This document shows positions 1 to 7,183 of a stretch of DNA of 17,302 bases, one piece after another. Within the stretch, counting starts at the first letter, position 1; each line of letters starts with the position of its first letter. The translations under genes and the position numbers were made by a program. The notes under the pieces were generated by a model. It was given only the letters and a program-made list of their open reading frames with translations, searched no databases and was not told where the DNA came from. The stretch is from NCBI RefSeq assembly GCF_902491285.1, contig NZ_CABUHK010000096.1:1-17302 (forward strand), in the 5' to 3' direction. Origin of the DNA: an uncultured Bacteroides sp. Its GTDB lineage: Bacteria; Bacteroidota; Bacteroidia; Bacteroidales; Bacteroidaceae.

Positions 1-235
1 AATGGAATCGACCCTAATTTTATCTTGCAATAAAAAGGTTTATCGGACAGCAATAATTTCAATACAATAATCCTATTTAGTAAGCGCATATCCTTGCATT
101 ATTTCCGGCATACATACGGTAGTGAATCAGTTATCTGAGAAGGGGTTTATTACCCTGCCTCGTGAAGTTTCCAACAAGTGGGAAATATATTTTAAGATTT
201 AACCACCAAGGCAGGCACAAACTATATACAACATT
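1..235. other. Left-edge stretch with no recognisable gene
   Basis: No open frame of useful length or recognisable protein similarity was seen on either strand. Frame 1 of the plus strand carries two in-frame stops and gives a short peptide with an HYFRHTY string, which is too little to call a recombinase remnant. The stretch lies downstream of the cupin/CMD gene and its terminator, so it is either intergenic or the end of a feature outside the window. Confidence 0.5.
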
Positions 236-303
236 AAAAAGCGTTTGCCAAATCCCGGAGAATAAGTGATTAAAACTTCTCCGGGATTTGGCAAACGCTT
301 TTT
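236..303 (-). terminator. Intrinsic terminator, 27-bp perfect stem
   Basis: Arms at 236-262 and 277-303 are perfectly complementary over 27 bp around a 14-nt loop (263-276). The stem begins 2 nt after the stop codon of the cupin/CMD gene. The outer part of the stem is A5/T5, which leaves a U-tract in both directions, so it can also stop plus-strand transcription. It closes the aldo/keto reductase-cupin transcription unit. Confidence 0.9.
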
Positions 304-304
304 T

Positions 305-1510
305 TTACTTTTCCGGAATCACCTCATTCAGACAAGCTATGGCATTGAGTGTACGCGGATAGCCAATAAATGGCAATAATTGTGTGACGACAGCCAGCAA
401 CGTATCTTTATTATTACCCACGTTGACATTTCCCTGTATGTGTCCCTTAACTTGCGACTCACAACCTCCTAAGGAAACAAGTATTGAAAACGTTATCAAC
501 TCGCGTGTCTTTACATTCAATCCTCTACGGGTCTGATAGTCTCCGAAGCAGTTGGCGGAGAGATAACGCTGGATATGCTTCTGATTTTCGGGAGCGTTCT
601 TATGCATCTGTTCTATCCGTTCACCAAAAATGGATTTCTGTAACTCCAGCCCTTTGTCGAAACGGGTTTCAAGTGATACAACCGACTGTCCCTCTAAAGG
701 AAGACGCACGCCACGGGCAAGTAATATATCATTGGTGATACCAATAAAATCCCGCACCTTAGCCATGCCTGCATAAGCCACTGCCTGATAAAGGATTTCC
801 TTCACTTCTATCGGAGCAATGCCTTCATTAAGGGCGTTTTCGAGTGTAATACGGTATTCAGACTGTCCTTGCGAAGCAATATTGGATGCCAAAGTTACCA
901 TAAGGCGGGTTTTAGTGTCCAAGTCACCATATCCCTGCACCTCCTTTGTAAAATTACTAAATATTCCGTCCAACTCGGGGTCGGTGGCTTTTAATCCGGT
1001 TGCCACGTTGTCTTTCGTTGCTTCGGCATATTGCCGGTCGTCTACACGTTCCAGCCACGTATTCTTGTTAGTCTGCGGATTACATTCGATAGCCAGATGC
1101 GAGAACCAGCTATCGGGGGCTGCACCGTGCCAATGTTCTATGTTCGGAGCGATTTCAACCACATCACCGGGAAGCAAACGACGTGCCGCTTTACCACGTT
1201 CCTGATAATAGCCCACACCTCCGACAGCAATCAGGATTTGTCCTCCTGTATGGCTATGCCAGTTATTCCGGCAACCGGGTTCAAAAGTAACATTAAACAT
1301 GGGTACATTCAAGTCTTCATTAGCAGTCAGCGGTGCCAACCAAGATTTTCCCGTGAAATATTGTTCAAATCCTGCATTCTCCTTTCCTATCGGAAATGCG
1401 CTGATGTTTTGAGGAACTTCTTCTTTTTTCATATTCTGTGCACTTATAGATTGCATCGGAATGTGTATCATCCCAACGACTGTTACAAAAATAAAAAATA
1501 ATCTTCTCAT
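305..1510 (-). CDS. Secreted cupin / double carboxymuconolactone decarboxylase fusion protein
   Basis: 401 aa. Residues 1-25 form a signal peptide (basic MRR, hydrophobic core, then SISAQN), so the protein is probably exported. Residues about 68-142 are a small cupin: the metal-ligand pattern is visible as WHSHTGGQ (His85, His87, Gln91) and a later HWH (126-128) after LPGDVVEIAP. Two carboxymuconolactone decarboxylase (CMD/AhpD-like) helical domains follow, about 185-265 and 295-395. The second retains a Cys350 and His357 pair (GGCESQVKGH). The first has the fold signature but lacks the histidine. Cupin-CMD fusions are known in bacteria, often beside aldo/keto reductases and flavodoxins; their substrates are mostly unknown. 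It lies 51 nt downstream of the truncated aldo/keto reductase and probably shares its promoter. An internal start at Met27 would give a cytoplasmic form, but the signal-like N-terminus argues for the longer start. True decarboxylase activity is not implied. Confidence 0.88.
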   Translation of the reverse strand: MRRLFFIFVTVVGMIHIPMQSISAQNMKKEEVPQNISAFPIGKENAGFEQYFTGKSWLAPLTANEDLNVPMFNVTFEPGCRNNWHSHTGGQILIAVGGVGYYQERGKAARRLLPGDVVEIAPNIEHWHGAAPDSWFSHLAIECNPQTNKNTWLERVDDRQYAEATKDNVATGLKATDPELDGIFSNFTKEVQGYGDLDTKTRLMVTLASNIASQGQSEYRITLENALNEGIAPIEVKEILYQAVAYAGMAKVRDFIGITNDILLARGVRLPLEGQSVVSLETRFDKGLELQKSIFGERIEQMHKNAPENQKHIQRYLSANCFGDYQTRRGLNVKTRELITFSILVSLGGCESQVKGHIQGNVNVGNNKDTLLAVVTQLLPFIGYPRTLNAIACLNEVIPEK

Positions 1511-1561
1511 ATGATATACATGGGTTATTATTCACAAACTCTCTGATAAACAAATAGTAAC

Positions 1562-2062
<501 letters not shown>

Positions 2063-2084
2063 TTATTATTATTTTCTAGTAGTG

Positions 2085-2151
2085 CAAAGTTAGCTGTTCT
2101 ATACCAACTCTTTATGATACAAATTACAGATATAAGAACCAAAATTACTGA
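2085..2151 (-). promoter_or_regulatory. Promoter with paired 21-bp-spaced operator, site A
   Basis: Read on the minus strand, the -7 element TAACTTTG lies at 2085-2092, 37 nt before the aldo/keto reductase start. Direct half-sites AATTACAGA (2122-2130) and AATTACTGA (2143-2151), as written on the plus strand, start 21 bp apart. 29 bp separate the nearer half-site from the -7 element. No good -33 TTTG is present, which fits an activator-dependent promoter. The same layout recurs near 4500, 6060 and 15011. Confidence 0.8.
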
Positions 2152-2172
2152 TTCACAGGACTGGTAGCAAAT

Positions 2173-2322
2173 TTAAGTTCCCACCTGTTTCTGCTGTTCC
2201 GCATTATAACGGTCACCGACAACCGGAATGGCTGCCACAGAATCTTCCAACTCTTTCCTAATAGTGTCCGTACGGTGGGTGGATACTTCTTCATCAGGCG
2301 TACAGATAAAGTCATGCCGCAT
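2173..2322 (-). pseudogene. C-terminal tail fragment resembling a second aldo/keto reductase
   Basis: A 49-codon open frame on the minus strand. Its last 30 residues, with a KELEDSVAAIPVVGDRYNAE stretch and then QQKQVG, resemble the C-terminal tail of one aldo/keto reductase subgroup (an xIPVVGxRY motif a few residues before the end). The catalytic barrel is absent and nothing recognisable lies just upstream, so it is read as a 3' remnant. It is the last of the decayed fragments and ends only about 20 bp from operator site A of the next transcription unit. The family call rests on the tail motif only. Confidence 0.5.
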
Positions 2323-2374
2323 GCACGCCCGAAAGTTTGATGGAATCCTTAGGCGGACTTACTACCCGTATTTA

Positions 2375-2632
2375 TTATTTCAATACCCGCCTCAACCTGT
2401 TTAGTCCTTCTATCAACCGCTGTCACGGACACGCAATATTGATATGGATAAAACCTTCACCAGCTTCTCCATACAAACCGCCTTCGTTCACCCATAATTT
2501 TTCTTTCTCCAACAAGTTCTTCACAATCTCGTCCGACGACTGGAGCAGCACTGCACAATCCACCCAAACCAAATAAGTACCTTCCAACATCACCACCGGA
2601 AATTCAGGCAGATATTCTTCGAAGAATGCCAA
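2375..2632 (-). pseudogene. C-terminal remnant of MalY/PatB-type aminotransferase (C-S lyase)
   Basis: The reading frame gives the conserved tail of the fold-type I PLP family that includes cystathionine beta-lyase MalY/PatB: YLPEFPVV, LEGTYLVWVDC, LWVNEGGLYGEAGEGFIHIN and IACP. The conserved arginine codon after IACP has become TGA (2423-2425, consistent with CGA to TGA). The same frame then continues QRLIEGLNRLRRVLK to a natural TAA at 2375-2377. The N-terminal 300 or so residues, including the PLP lysine, are missing. The 5' edge abuts a DUF3737 fragment at about 2618-2632, so one deletion probably joined the two genes. Confidence 0.8.
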
Positions 2633-2838
2633 CCCAAGTATTCGCCGTTCAGTTCGGAATCATAGACAGTTATATTCTCCATATTCCAGAATGCATCTTT
2701 GGAGTTGACAACCGCATTACGTATTTCCACATTCTTGCAGTACTGGAACGAATAGTTCCCGTTTTAGGGTCACATCTTCCGGTTGAAGGTCGTGGGTTGC
2801 AAATAGAGGACGTTCACCTCCATATTCTTTCGTTCCAT
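2620..2838 (-). pseudogene. DUF3737-family remnant with frameshift and internal deletion
   Basis: Starts with ATG at 2838, 11 nt after the stop of the lipoprotein gene. After MERK a one-base loss shifts the frame; the shifted frame reads EYGGERPLFATHDL, the N-terminal signature of the DUF3737 family (right-handed-helix-like proteins of unknown function). A few codons later another shift leads into NYSFQYCKNVEIRN, then KDAFWNMENITVYDSELNGE and YLGWHS, which belong to the C-terminal half of the same family. The middle, normally well over 100 residues, is deleted. The end runs into the MalY-type tail. No functional product is expected. Confidence 0.75.
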
Positions 2839-2849
2839 TAGTTTATTTT

Positions 2850-3368
2850 TTAGTCTGTTATTTCAAAAGTCACATTTACACTTCCTGTACCGACGGCAGA
2901 AGCCAATCCCGAAGGATTCGTTATACCTCCCAGTCGGGTGTAAGTATATGGAGTTGAAAAACTCTCATAAAACAATACCACACAAGTAGAGCCGTAAAGC
3001 ATCAAATCTCCCGTTTGAATAGTTCTTGGATTGAAAGAAGCTGTCGGCAAACTGTTTTGCAGATAAAACAGTTTTTCATTGCCATTCAATTCGGACATCT
3101 TTACTGTCAGTGGCAGTAATTTCTTGAATTCTTTAGTTGTTTCATTACTCTCCAAAGTAGCATTGAACGAAACAGAACCGATTGTTATTTTAAGGTTATT
3201 GCTCACAGGGACGTCTTCATTATTATTGTTATTATTACTAGAGTTGCTATTTTCATTATCCGGGGGAACCTGCTGCCCTCTCCCCTGTAATGGTTCCCCC
3301 TCGCCACATGATACGGAACCAACAGATAATGCCAACAGGACACAGATTGCTATTATATAGTATCTCAT
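2850..3368 (-). CDS. Cyclophilin-like-fold lipoprotein
   Basis: 172 aa. Residues 1-20 are a lipoprotein-type signal (hydrophobic IIAICVLLALSVGSV, then SC) with Cys21 as the likely acylated residue. Residues about 38-52 form a low-complexity Asn/Ser linker (a run of six Asn coded by AAT/AAC triplets). Residues 60-172 look like the cyclophilin-like domain common in Bacteroidetes and Firmicutes (Cyclophil_like2 type), with KITIGSVSFNATL, MSELNGNEK, GDLMLYGSTCVVLFYESF and YTRLGGITNPSGLA. Members often sit beside flavodoxins, aldo/keto reductases and alpha/beta hydrolases; their activity is not established. The gene begins 12 nt after the hydrolase stop, so the two are almost certainly co-transcribed. 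It is the last intact gene of that unit before the decayed fragments. Confidence 0.85.
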   Translation of the reverse strand: MRYYIIAICVLLALSVGSVSCGEGEPLQGRGQQVPPDNENSNSSNNNNNNEDVPVSNNLKITIGSVSFNATLESNETTKEFKKLLPLTVKMSELNGNEKLFYLQNSLPTASFNPRTIQTGDLMLYGSTCVVLFYESFSTPYTYTRLGGITNPSGLASAVGTGSVNVTFEITD

Positions 3369-3380
3369 AATGATTCATAT

Positions 3381-4412
3381 TTATTTCTTCAGATACTCCT
3401 TGAAGAAAGATTCCAGTTTATTAAACGGTATAAGGCTCACACGGTCGTAAAGGTCTACGTGTCCTGCACCGGGCACTATATACAGTTCTTTTGGTTCGCC
3501 AGCCAGTCGATAGGCATCCTCACTGAATTCGCGCGAGTGGGCGTTCTCTCCGGTGATGAAAAGCATAGGGCGGGGTGAAATCGTTTCAATATCTGCGAAG
3601 GGATAGAAATTCAGAAATTTCACGTTGCTTGAAAGGGTTGGATGAGTCGTAGTCAGAGAAGTTGCTCCTTCGGGAGTGAATTCTCCTCTCTGTGTCCGGT
3701 AGAACTCATAAAATTCGCGTTCTATCGGAGTGGACTTCTCGGTCAGTTCATGCACTGTGCCACCGGTGTATTTCGTCTCTTCCCCCAAGAATTCCGCATA
3801 ACGCTGTTCGGCGGCTTCTGCCATAATCTGCTTTCTCTGTTCCAGGGTCAATGTGTGTTTCAGTCCGTTGCGGCTGGCTGTCCCCATATTATACATACTG
3901 ATTGTTGCAATGGCTTTAAGACGAGGATCTATTTTTGCCGCACTGATAGCGAAACTTCCACTGCCGCAAATGCCAATTACACCGATAAGATTTCGATCGA
4001 CAAACGAACGTGTACCCAAAAAATCTACCGCGGCACTAAAGTCTTCCGCATAGACTTCCGGTAGAACGGCATTGCGCGGTTCGCCTTCACTCCCACCCCA
4101 AAAAGACAGATCTATGGAAAGTGTCACAAAACCCCGTTCCGCCATTTTCGTTGCGTAAAGATTCGCACTCTGTTCCTTGACAGCTCCCATAGGATGCCCG
4201 ACAATGATTGCAGGGTATTTATCCCCTTCTTTCATATTCTTTGGCAGAAACAAATTTCCGGCTACCTTCATTTTATACTGGTTGGGAAAAAAGACTTTCT
4301 CCACACTTACCAAATCACTTTTATAAAAGTTATCCGCATCTGTCTGTGCAGAAGAAAAACCAGTTCCGAGCATCATAATAAATACAGTTGTTAATAATAA
4401 AATCCGTTTCAT
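3381..4412 (-). CDS. Secreted alpha/beta hydrolase, YcjY/dienelactone-hydrolase type
   Basis: 343 aa. Signal peptide 1-22 (KRILLLTTVFIMMLGTGFSSAQ). The alpha/beta hydrolase core follows: oxyanion region YPAIIVGHPMGAVKEQ, then SIDLSFWGGSEGEPRN, then the nucleophile elbow GVIGICGSGSFAIS (about 145-157). At the elbow the canonical Ser position is taken by Cys149 (GICGSG), as in dienelactone hydrolases and several YcjY-like proteins; Ser151 is the alternative. LFITGENAHSREFSEDAY supplies the acid-loop region and GAGHVDLYD the catalytic His318. The substrate is unknown. First gene of its transcription unit; start 50 nt downstream of the -7 element of operator site B. The export signal places it in the periplasm or beyond, together with its lipoprotein partner. 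Confidence 0.88.
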   Translation of the reverse strand: MKRILLLTTVFIMMLGTGFSSAQTDADNFYKSDLVSVEKVFFPNQYKMKVAGNLFLPKNMKEGDKYPAIIVGHPMGAVKEQSANLYATKMAERGFVTLSIDLSFWGGSEGEPRNAVLPEVYAEDFSAAVDFLGTRSFVDRNLIGVIGICGSGSFAISAAKIDPRLKAIATISMYNMGTASRNGLKHTLTLEQRKQIMAEAAEQRYAEFLGEETKYTGGTVHELTEKSTPIEREFYEFYRTQRGEFTPEGATSLTTTHPTLSSNVKFLNFYPFADIETISPRPMLFITGENAHSREFSEDAYRLAGEPKELYIVPGAGHVDLYDRVSLIPFNKLESFFKEYLKK

Positions 4413-4462
4413 ATCTCTAGTGTTTTAGTAATTAAAGAATTGATTATCTACTTTTTACTTTG

Positions 4463-4529
4463 CAAAAATACGGTGAAATAAAGAAACTGCCTGTAGATGA
4501 ATTACTGACATTATTACCCAAATTACAGA
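4463..4529 (-). promoter_or_regulatory. Promoter with paired 21-bp-spaced operator, site B
   Basis: The -7 element TATTTTTG is at 4463-4470 on the minus strand. Half-sites AATTACTGA (4500-4508) and AATTACAGA (4521-4529) lie 21 bp apart, again with 29 bp between the nearer one and the -7 element. The spacer ends in ACC at the same offset as in the other sites. The far half-site is only 14 bp past the MFS stop codon, and no terminator lies between, so readthrough from the MFS gene may also reach the hydrolase. Confidence 0.83.
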
Positions 4530-4543
4530 TTATATATTTTTCA

Positions 4544-5749
4544 TCATTCTGCTATAATATCCATTTTAACCAGTTTGCGGGAATGGGGCACACAAACACG
4601 TAAATAAACAAATACCATACTTGCAATCAGAAAAAGCAGTGCACCGAAAACGGAATAGCGCGTGCCCATTTCCGTAATGAAAGCTCCGCATATAGCCGTG
4701 CCAATCGTCGTACCCAAATTGGCGGAAGTCAAAAACATTCCATTGGCAAAATCAGGAGCTTCGGGAGCGGAATCCGTAATCATATACTGCATATTATTAC
4801 TAGCTATACCTGCCAATACACCTAAAATCAAGATGATTATCACCATAGCCGTAATCCATTTTCCAACGAAGAAGAGACAGATATATGAGACTAAGAGTGC
4901 AAAAGGCATGATGATGATTGAACACTTGGCGTTTACAGAAAGTAGTTTCCCCGCTATCACATTCCCCACAATATTTGCCAGACCATATACAAGCAGTACG
5001 GTACTGATTACACTATAGGAAACTTCCGTCACTGTTTTCAAGTAATCCGACATATAGCTGAAGAATCCGAACATGGCTCCATTAATTAAGGTTACGGCAA
5101 TGATTGAATACCACATCGCCGTTTTCTTCAATACGCTAAGCTGTGCACCATAAGATACTTTTTCTTTCACAGGCATGGAGGGTATAAATAGAATGGTAGC
5201 CACAAACACCAATACATTCACAACTGTGAAAAACAACATCGCCATGGAGAACGAAACTTCGCTGGCAATGAAACTGGTCACCGGAACGCCCAGTACCATA
5301 CCGGCGGACACACCAACAAAAACTTTAGAAACAGCCTTGGGAGCCTGTTCCTTGCCGACAGACGCCGCGGCTACCGTAAAAGCCATCGAGACATAGACCG
5401 GATGCAGGAAAGCGGGAAGTATCCGGGCAATCAGTAATATGGTGAAGTTAGAAGTAAGCATGGAGATTATATTGCTTACTGTAAACAATCCCAATGCCAG
5501 TAACATCACTTTCTTCCGGTTCATCCCCGAAAACAATAAAGGAGTCATAGGGGCCGACACAGCCACCACCAACGCGAAAACACTTACCGTCCAGCCAGCC
5601 TGTGGTACGGAGACGTTGAACGTTTCAGCTATCAAGGGCAGGATACCCACTACTCCCATTTCGGTATTTATAATTCCAAACACACCGACCGTAAGGATAA
5701 AGACGAGCAAACCGCCCGAACTGAGTTTTAGTTTATTCTTTTGTTCCAT
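4544..5749 (-). CDS. MFS transporter, AraJ/DHA1-type efflux protein
   Basis: 401 aa from the ATG at 5749 (MEQKNKLKLSSGG). The frame is open 60 codons further upstream, but those codons belong to a decayed flavodoxin-family gene and do not look like transporter sequence. About 12 hydrophobic segments. Typical COG2814 (AraJ/arabinose efflux permease) features: N-terminal FILTVGVFGIINTEMGVVGILP, AGWTVSVFAL, the loop 2-3 motif SGMNRKKVMLLAL, and AFLHPVYVSMAFTVAAAS in the middle. Inner-membrane proton-coupled export of a drug or metabolite is the expected role; the substrate is unknown. It lies 16 nt downstream of the flavodoxin remnant and is probably transcribed from operator site C, giving a leader of about 270 nt that contains the dead cistron. 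Confidence 0.88.
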   Translation of the reverse strand: MEQKNKLKLSSGGLLVFILTVGVFGIINTEMGVVGILPLIAETFNVSVPQAGWTVSVFALVVAVSAPMTPLLFSGMNRKKVMLLALGLFTVSNIISMLTSNFTILLIARILPAFLHPVYVSMAFTVAAASVGKEQAPKAVSKVFVGVSAGMVLGVPVTSFIASEVSFSMAMLFFTVVNVLVFVATILFIPSMPVKEKVSYGAQLSVLKKTAMWYSIIAVTLINGAMFGFFSYMSDYLKTVTEVSYSVISTVLLVYGLANIVGNVIAGKLLSVNAKCSIIIMPFALLVSYICLFFVGKWITAMVIIILILGVLAGIASNNMQYMITDSAPEAPDFANGMFLTSANLGTTIGTAICGAFITEMGTRYSVFGALLFLIASMVFVYLRVCVPHSRKLVKMDIIAE

Positions 5750-5765
5750 AACTATTATATGTAAT

Positions 5766-5966
5766 TTATAATTCCAACGCCAGTTTATAGGCGTTTTCAA
5801 GATATTCTTTATCAATCTGCCTCGCCAGTTTCTCGCATCCGGTACAACCACCGACACAATACAGCCCACTTCATTCCAACCCAGCGCCCGGTTGAGAAGA
5901 CGAATCTTTTTGAGGATATTTATCATCAACAGAAATGGCGTAAAGCCTGCCGATAAATGATTTCAT
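5766..5966 (-). pseudogene. Truncated, frameshifted flavodoxin-family (FMN reductase) remnant
   Basis: From ATG 5966 one frame reads MKSFIGRLYAIS, which matches the internal GQMK-x-FIDRLYA segment of NADPH-dependent FMN reductase/flavodoxin proteins (compare GQMKIMIDRCCARYTEIS in the intact gene at 14378-14917). This frame hits TGA at 5871-5873. The +1-shifted frame supplies ILKKIRLLNRALGWNEVG across that point. The first frame then resumes as YCVGGCTGCEKLARQIDKEY and ends in LALEL at TAA 5766-5768. The N-terminal flavin-binding half is gone. It sits between operator site C and the MFS start. Confidence 0.68.
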
Positions 5967-6022
5967 ATTCTCTATTAAATTAACTCCATACACGCTGAGG
6001 TACAGAGTTTTATTTGACGTTA

Positions 6023-6089
6023 CAAAGGTCGGGAGAATAAAGTGAAGTGATTGTAGATAAATTACAGAGATAATAACCCCAATTACAGA
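6023..6089 (-). promoter_or_regulatory. Promoter with paired 21-bp-spaced operator, site C
   Basis: Half-sites AATTACAGA at 6060-6068 and 6081-6089, both perfect copies, 21 bp apart. 29 bp below the nearer copy lies the -7 element GACCTTTG (6023-6030 on the minus strand), which keeps TTTG but departs from TA. The nearer copy is preceded by TGTAGATA, as in site D (CGTAGATA). It would drive the flavodoxin remnant and the MFS gene. Confidence 0.82.
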
Positions 6090-6103
6090 TTAATAGGAAA
6101 TTC

Positions 6104-6138
6104 TAAAAAGACAGGAAATAAATACATATGTTTCCTGT
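6104..6138 (-). terminator. Probable intrinsic terminator of the methyltransferase gene
   Basis: Arms ACAGGAAA (6111-6118) and TTTCCTGT (6131-6138) form an 8-bp stem with a 12-nt loop. On the minus strand it is followed by CTTTTTAG. It lies about 100 nt past the methyltransferase stop and just before operator site C, so it would insulate the MFS promoter from upstream transcription. Confidence 0.6.
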
Positions 6139-6233
6139 GGAGACAGAAAATATTTGCAGTAAAGACAATCTTTATACTTGAAAACCCAATTTTACATGAA
6201 AGAAAAAATATTGAGATTAGAGGCAATAGATCC

Positions 6234-7001
6234 TCAATATCCGAACTGGCATTGACAAACAAATATCTGTTTTGCCGAATTATCATCAAACACTTCTTCT
6301 TCAAATCCTCCATACTTATGAATAATATGAAAGCCATTCCATTCCAAATATGAGTCTAATTCTTGAGGGAAAAACATTCTCATATCCAGATTTTGAATAG
6401 AATTAAACTTGCCATTGATAAAATAATGCCATTCGATACGGTTAATCTGAGTTTTATTTTCATATCGCATAGTCTGCTTTATCAATACTTCCCTGCCGTC
6501 ATCAGTTGTATATGTGGCAATTTCCTTCTGCTCTTTTTCACCTTCAACTATATATTGGATATTCGGATTAAAACAATCAAACAGAAATAAGCCGCCGTCT
6601 TTGAGGTGATTCTTAACGACGCTAAATACCTTAAATAAATCTTCATTCTTATATAAATGATGAATCGAATTAAATGGAATAAAGATAAAGTCGTATTTTC
6701 GCGACAAATTCAAAGTTCTGATATCTGCCTCGATAAAACTTATTTCCAATCCTGCTTCAGAAGCTTTATTCTTTGCCTGGGCAAGCATTGAAGGTGTATA
6801 ATCAACTCCAGTAATATCATATCCTTCCTTTGCTATGGGAAGAGTAAGCCTGCCTGTACCACAACAAAGTTCAAGTATTCGGGCAGCCTTACTTTCAGGC
6901 AACCATCGCTTATAAAATTGCAAATCATCCATGTTAGTATTCATTGCATCATAAATATTTGCATCATAAATTAAATCGCCCACTTTATAATCACTATTCA
7001 T
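6234..7001 (-). CDS. Class I SAM-dependent methyltransferase
   Basis: 255 aa from the ATG at 7001, chosen because a strong GGAGG lies 9 nt upstream (7011-7015) and because MNSDYKVGDLIYDANIYDAMN is the usual start of such proteins; the frame is open further up to 7109. Motif I ILELCCGTGRLTLPIA (42-57) is the SAM-binding glycine loop; GVDYTPSMLAQAKNKA gives the acidic residue at the end of strand 2; FIEADIRTLNL and DFIFIPFNSIHHL complete the Methyltransf_25 fold. It resembles small-molecule N- or O-methyltransferases with a PFNSxxHL strand-4 motif. The substrate is unknown. Base composition is visibly more AT-rich than the neighbours and the start has a strong Shine-Dalgarno site unlike most genes here, both compatible with transfer. 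Divergent from the DXS paralogue. Confidence 0.85.
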   Translation of the reverse strand: MNSDYKVGDLIYDANIYDAMNTNMDDLQFYKRWLPESKAARILELCCGTGRLTLPIAKEGYDITGVDYTPSMLAQAKNKASEAGLEISFIEADIRTLNLSRKYDFIFIPFNSIHHLYKNEDLFKVFSVVKNHLKDGGLFLFDCFNPNIQYIVEGEKEQKEIATYTTDDGREVLIKQTMRYENKTQINRIEWHYFINGKFNSIQNLDMRMFFPQELDSYLEWNGFHIIHKYGGFEEEVFDDNSAKQIFVCQCQFGY

Positions 7002-7129
7002 ATCTGTCGCCCTCCAATGTTGTCTATTACTTACTATTTTTACGTTTATTACCTGTCTCATTATCCAAGGTCGGTAATATAGGTAAAATAATCCGTAATC
7101 TATATACAAACCGAATCTAAAATCGGCAG

Positions 7130-7137
7130 TATCTTTG
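7130..7137 (+). promoter_or_regulatory. -7 element of the DXS-like gene
   Basis: TATCTTTG matches the Bacteroides -7 consensus TAnnTTTG and lies 46 nt before the chosen ATG at 7184. It overlaps the region just before the GTG at 7142, which argues that this GTG is not the start. An imperfect CCGA-N8-TCGG palindrome at 7111-7126 sits just upstream. Confidence 0.7.
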
Positions 7138-7183
7138 CAGTGTGATAAAGAGAACAGGTATAAACGTTAAAAAACTAATTGAT

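Noticed and set aside
1..190. Possible tyrosine-recombinase remnant (HYFRHTY string on the plus strand)
   Set aside because: Only one short motif in a frame with several stops; no catalytic tyrosine or second arginine region is visible.
3220..3260. Triplet repeat in the lipoprotein gene as a phase-variable tract
   Set aside because: It is a short imperfect run of AAT/AAC codons; length changes would stay in frame and only alter the Asn linker.
5750..5929. 60-residue N-terminal extension of the MFS protein
   Set aside because: These codons are the shifted frame of the flavodoxin remnant; transporter similarity begins at the ATG at 5749.
6051..6068. Reading the operator as a TGTA-N7-TACA palindrome (Crp-like inverted repeat)
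   Set aside because: It is visible at site C only in full; sites A, B and D break one arm, while the direct repeat with 21-bp spacing holds at all four.
6083..6337. 84-codon minus-strand frame overlapping the methyltransferase end
   Set aside because: Out-of-frame overlap with a real gene, runs through the terminator and operator C, and matches nothing.
7142..7183. GTG start extending the DXS-like protein by 14 residues
   Set aside because: The -7 element ends at 7137, so the GTG would lie at or before the transcript start; the ATG at 7184 fits better.
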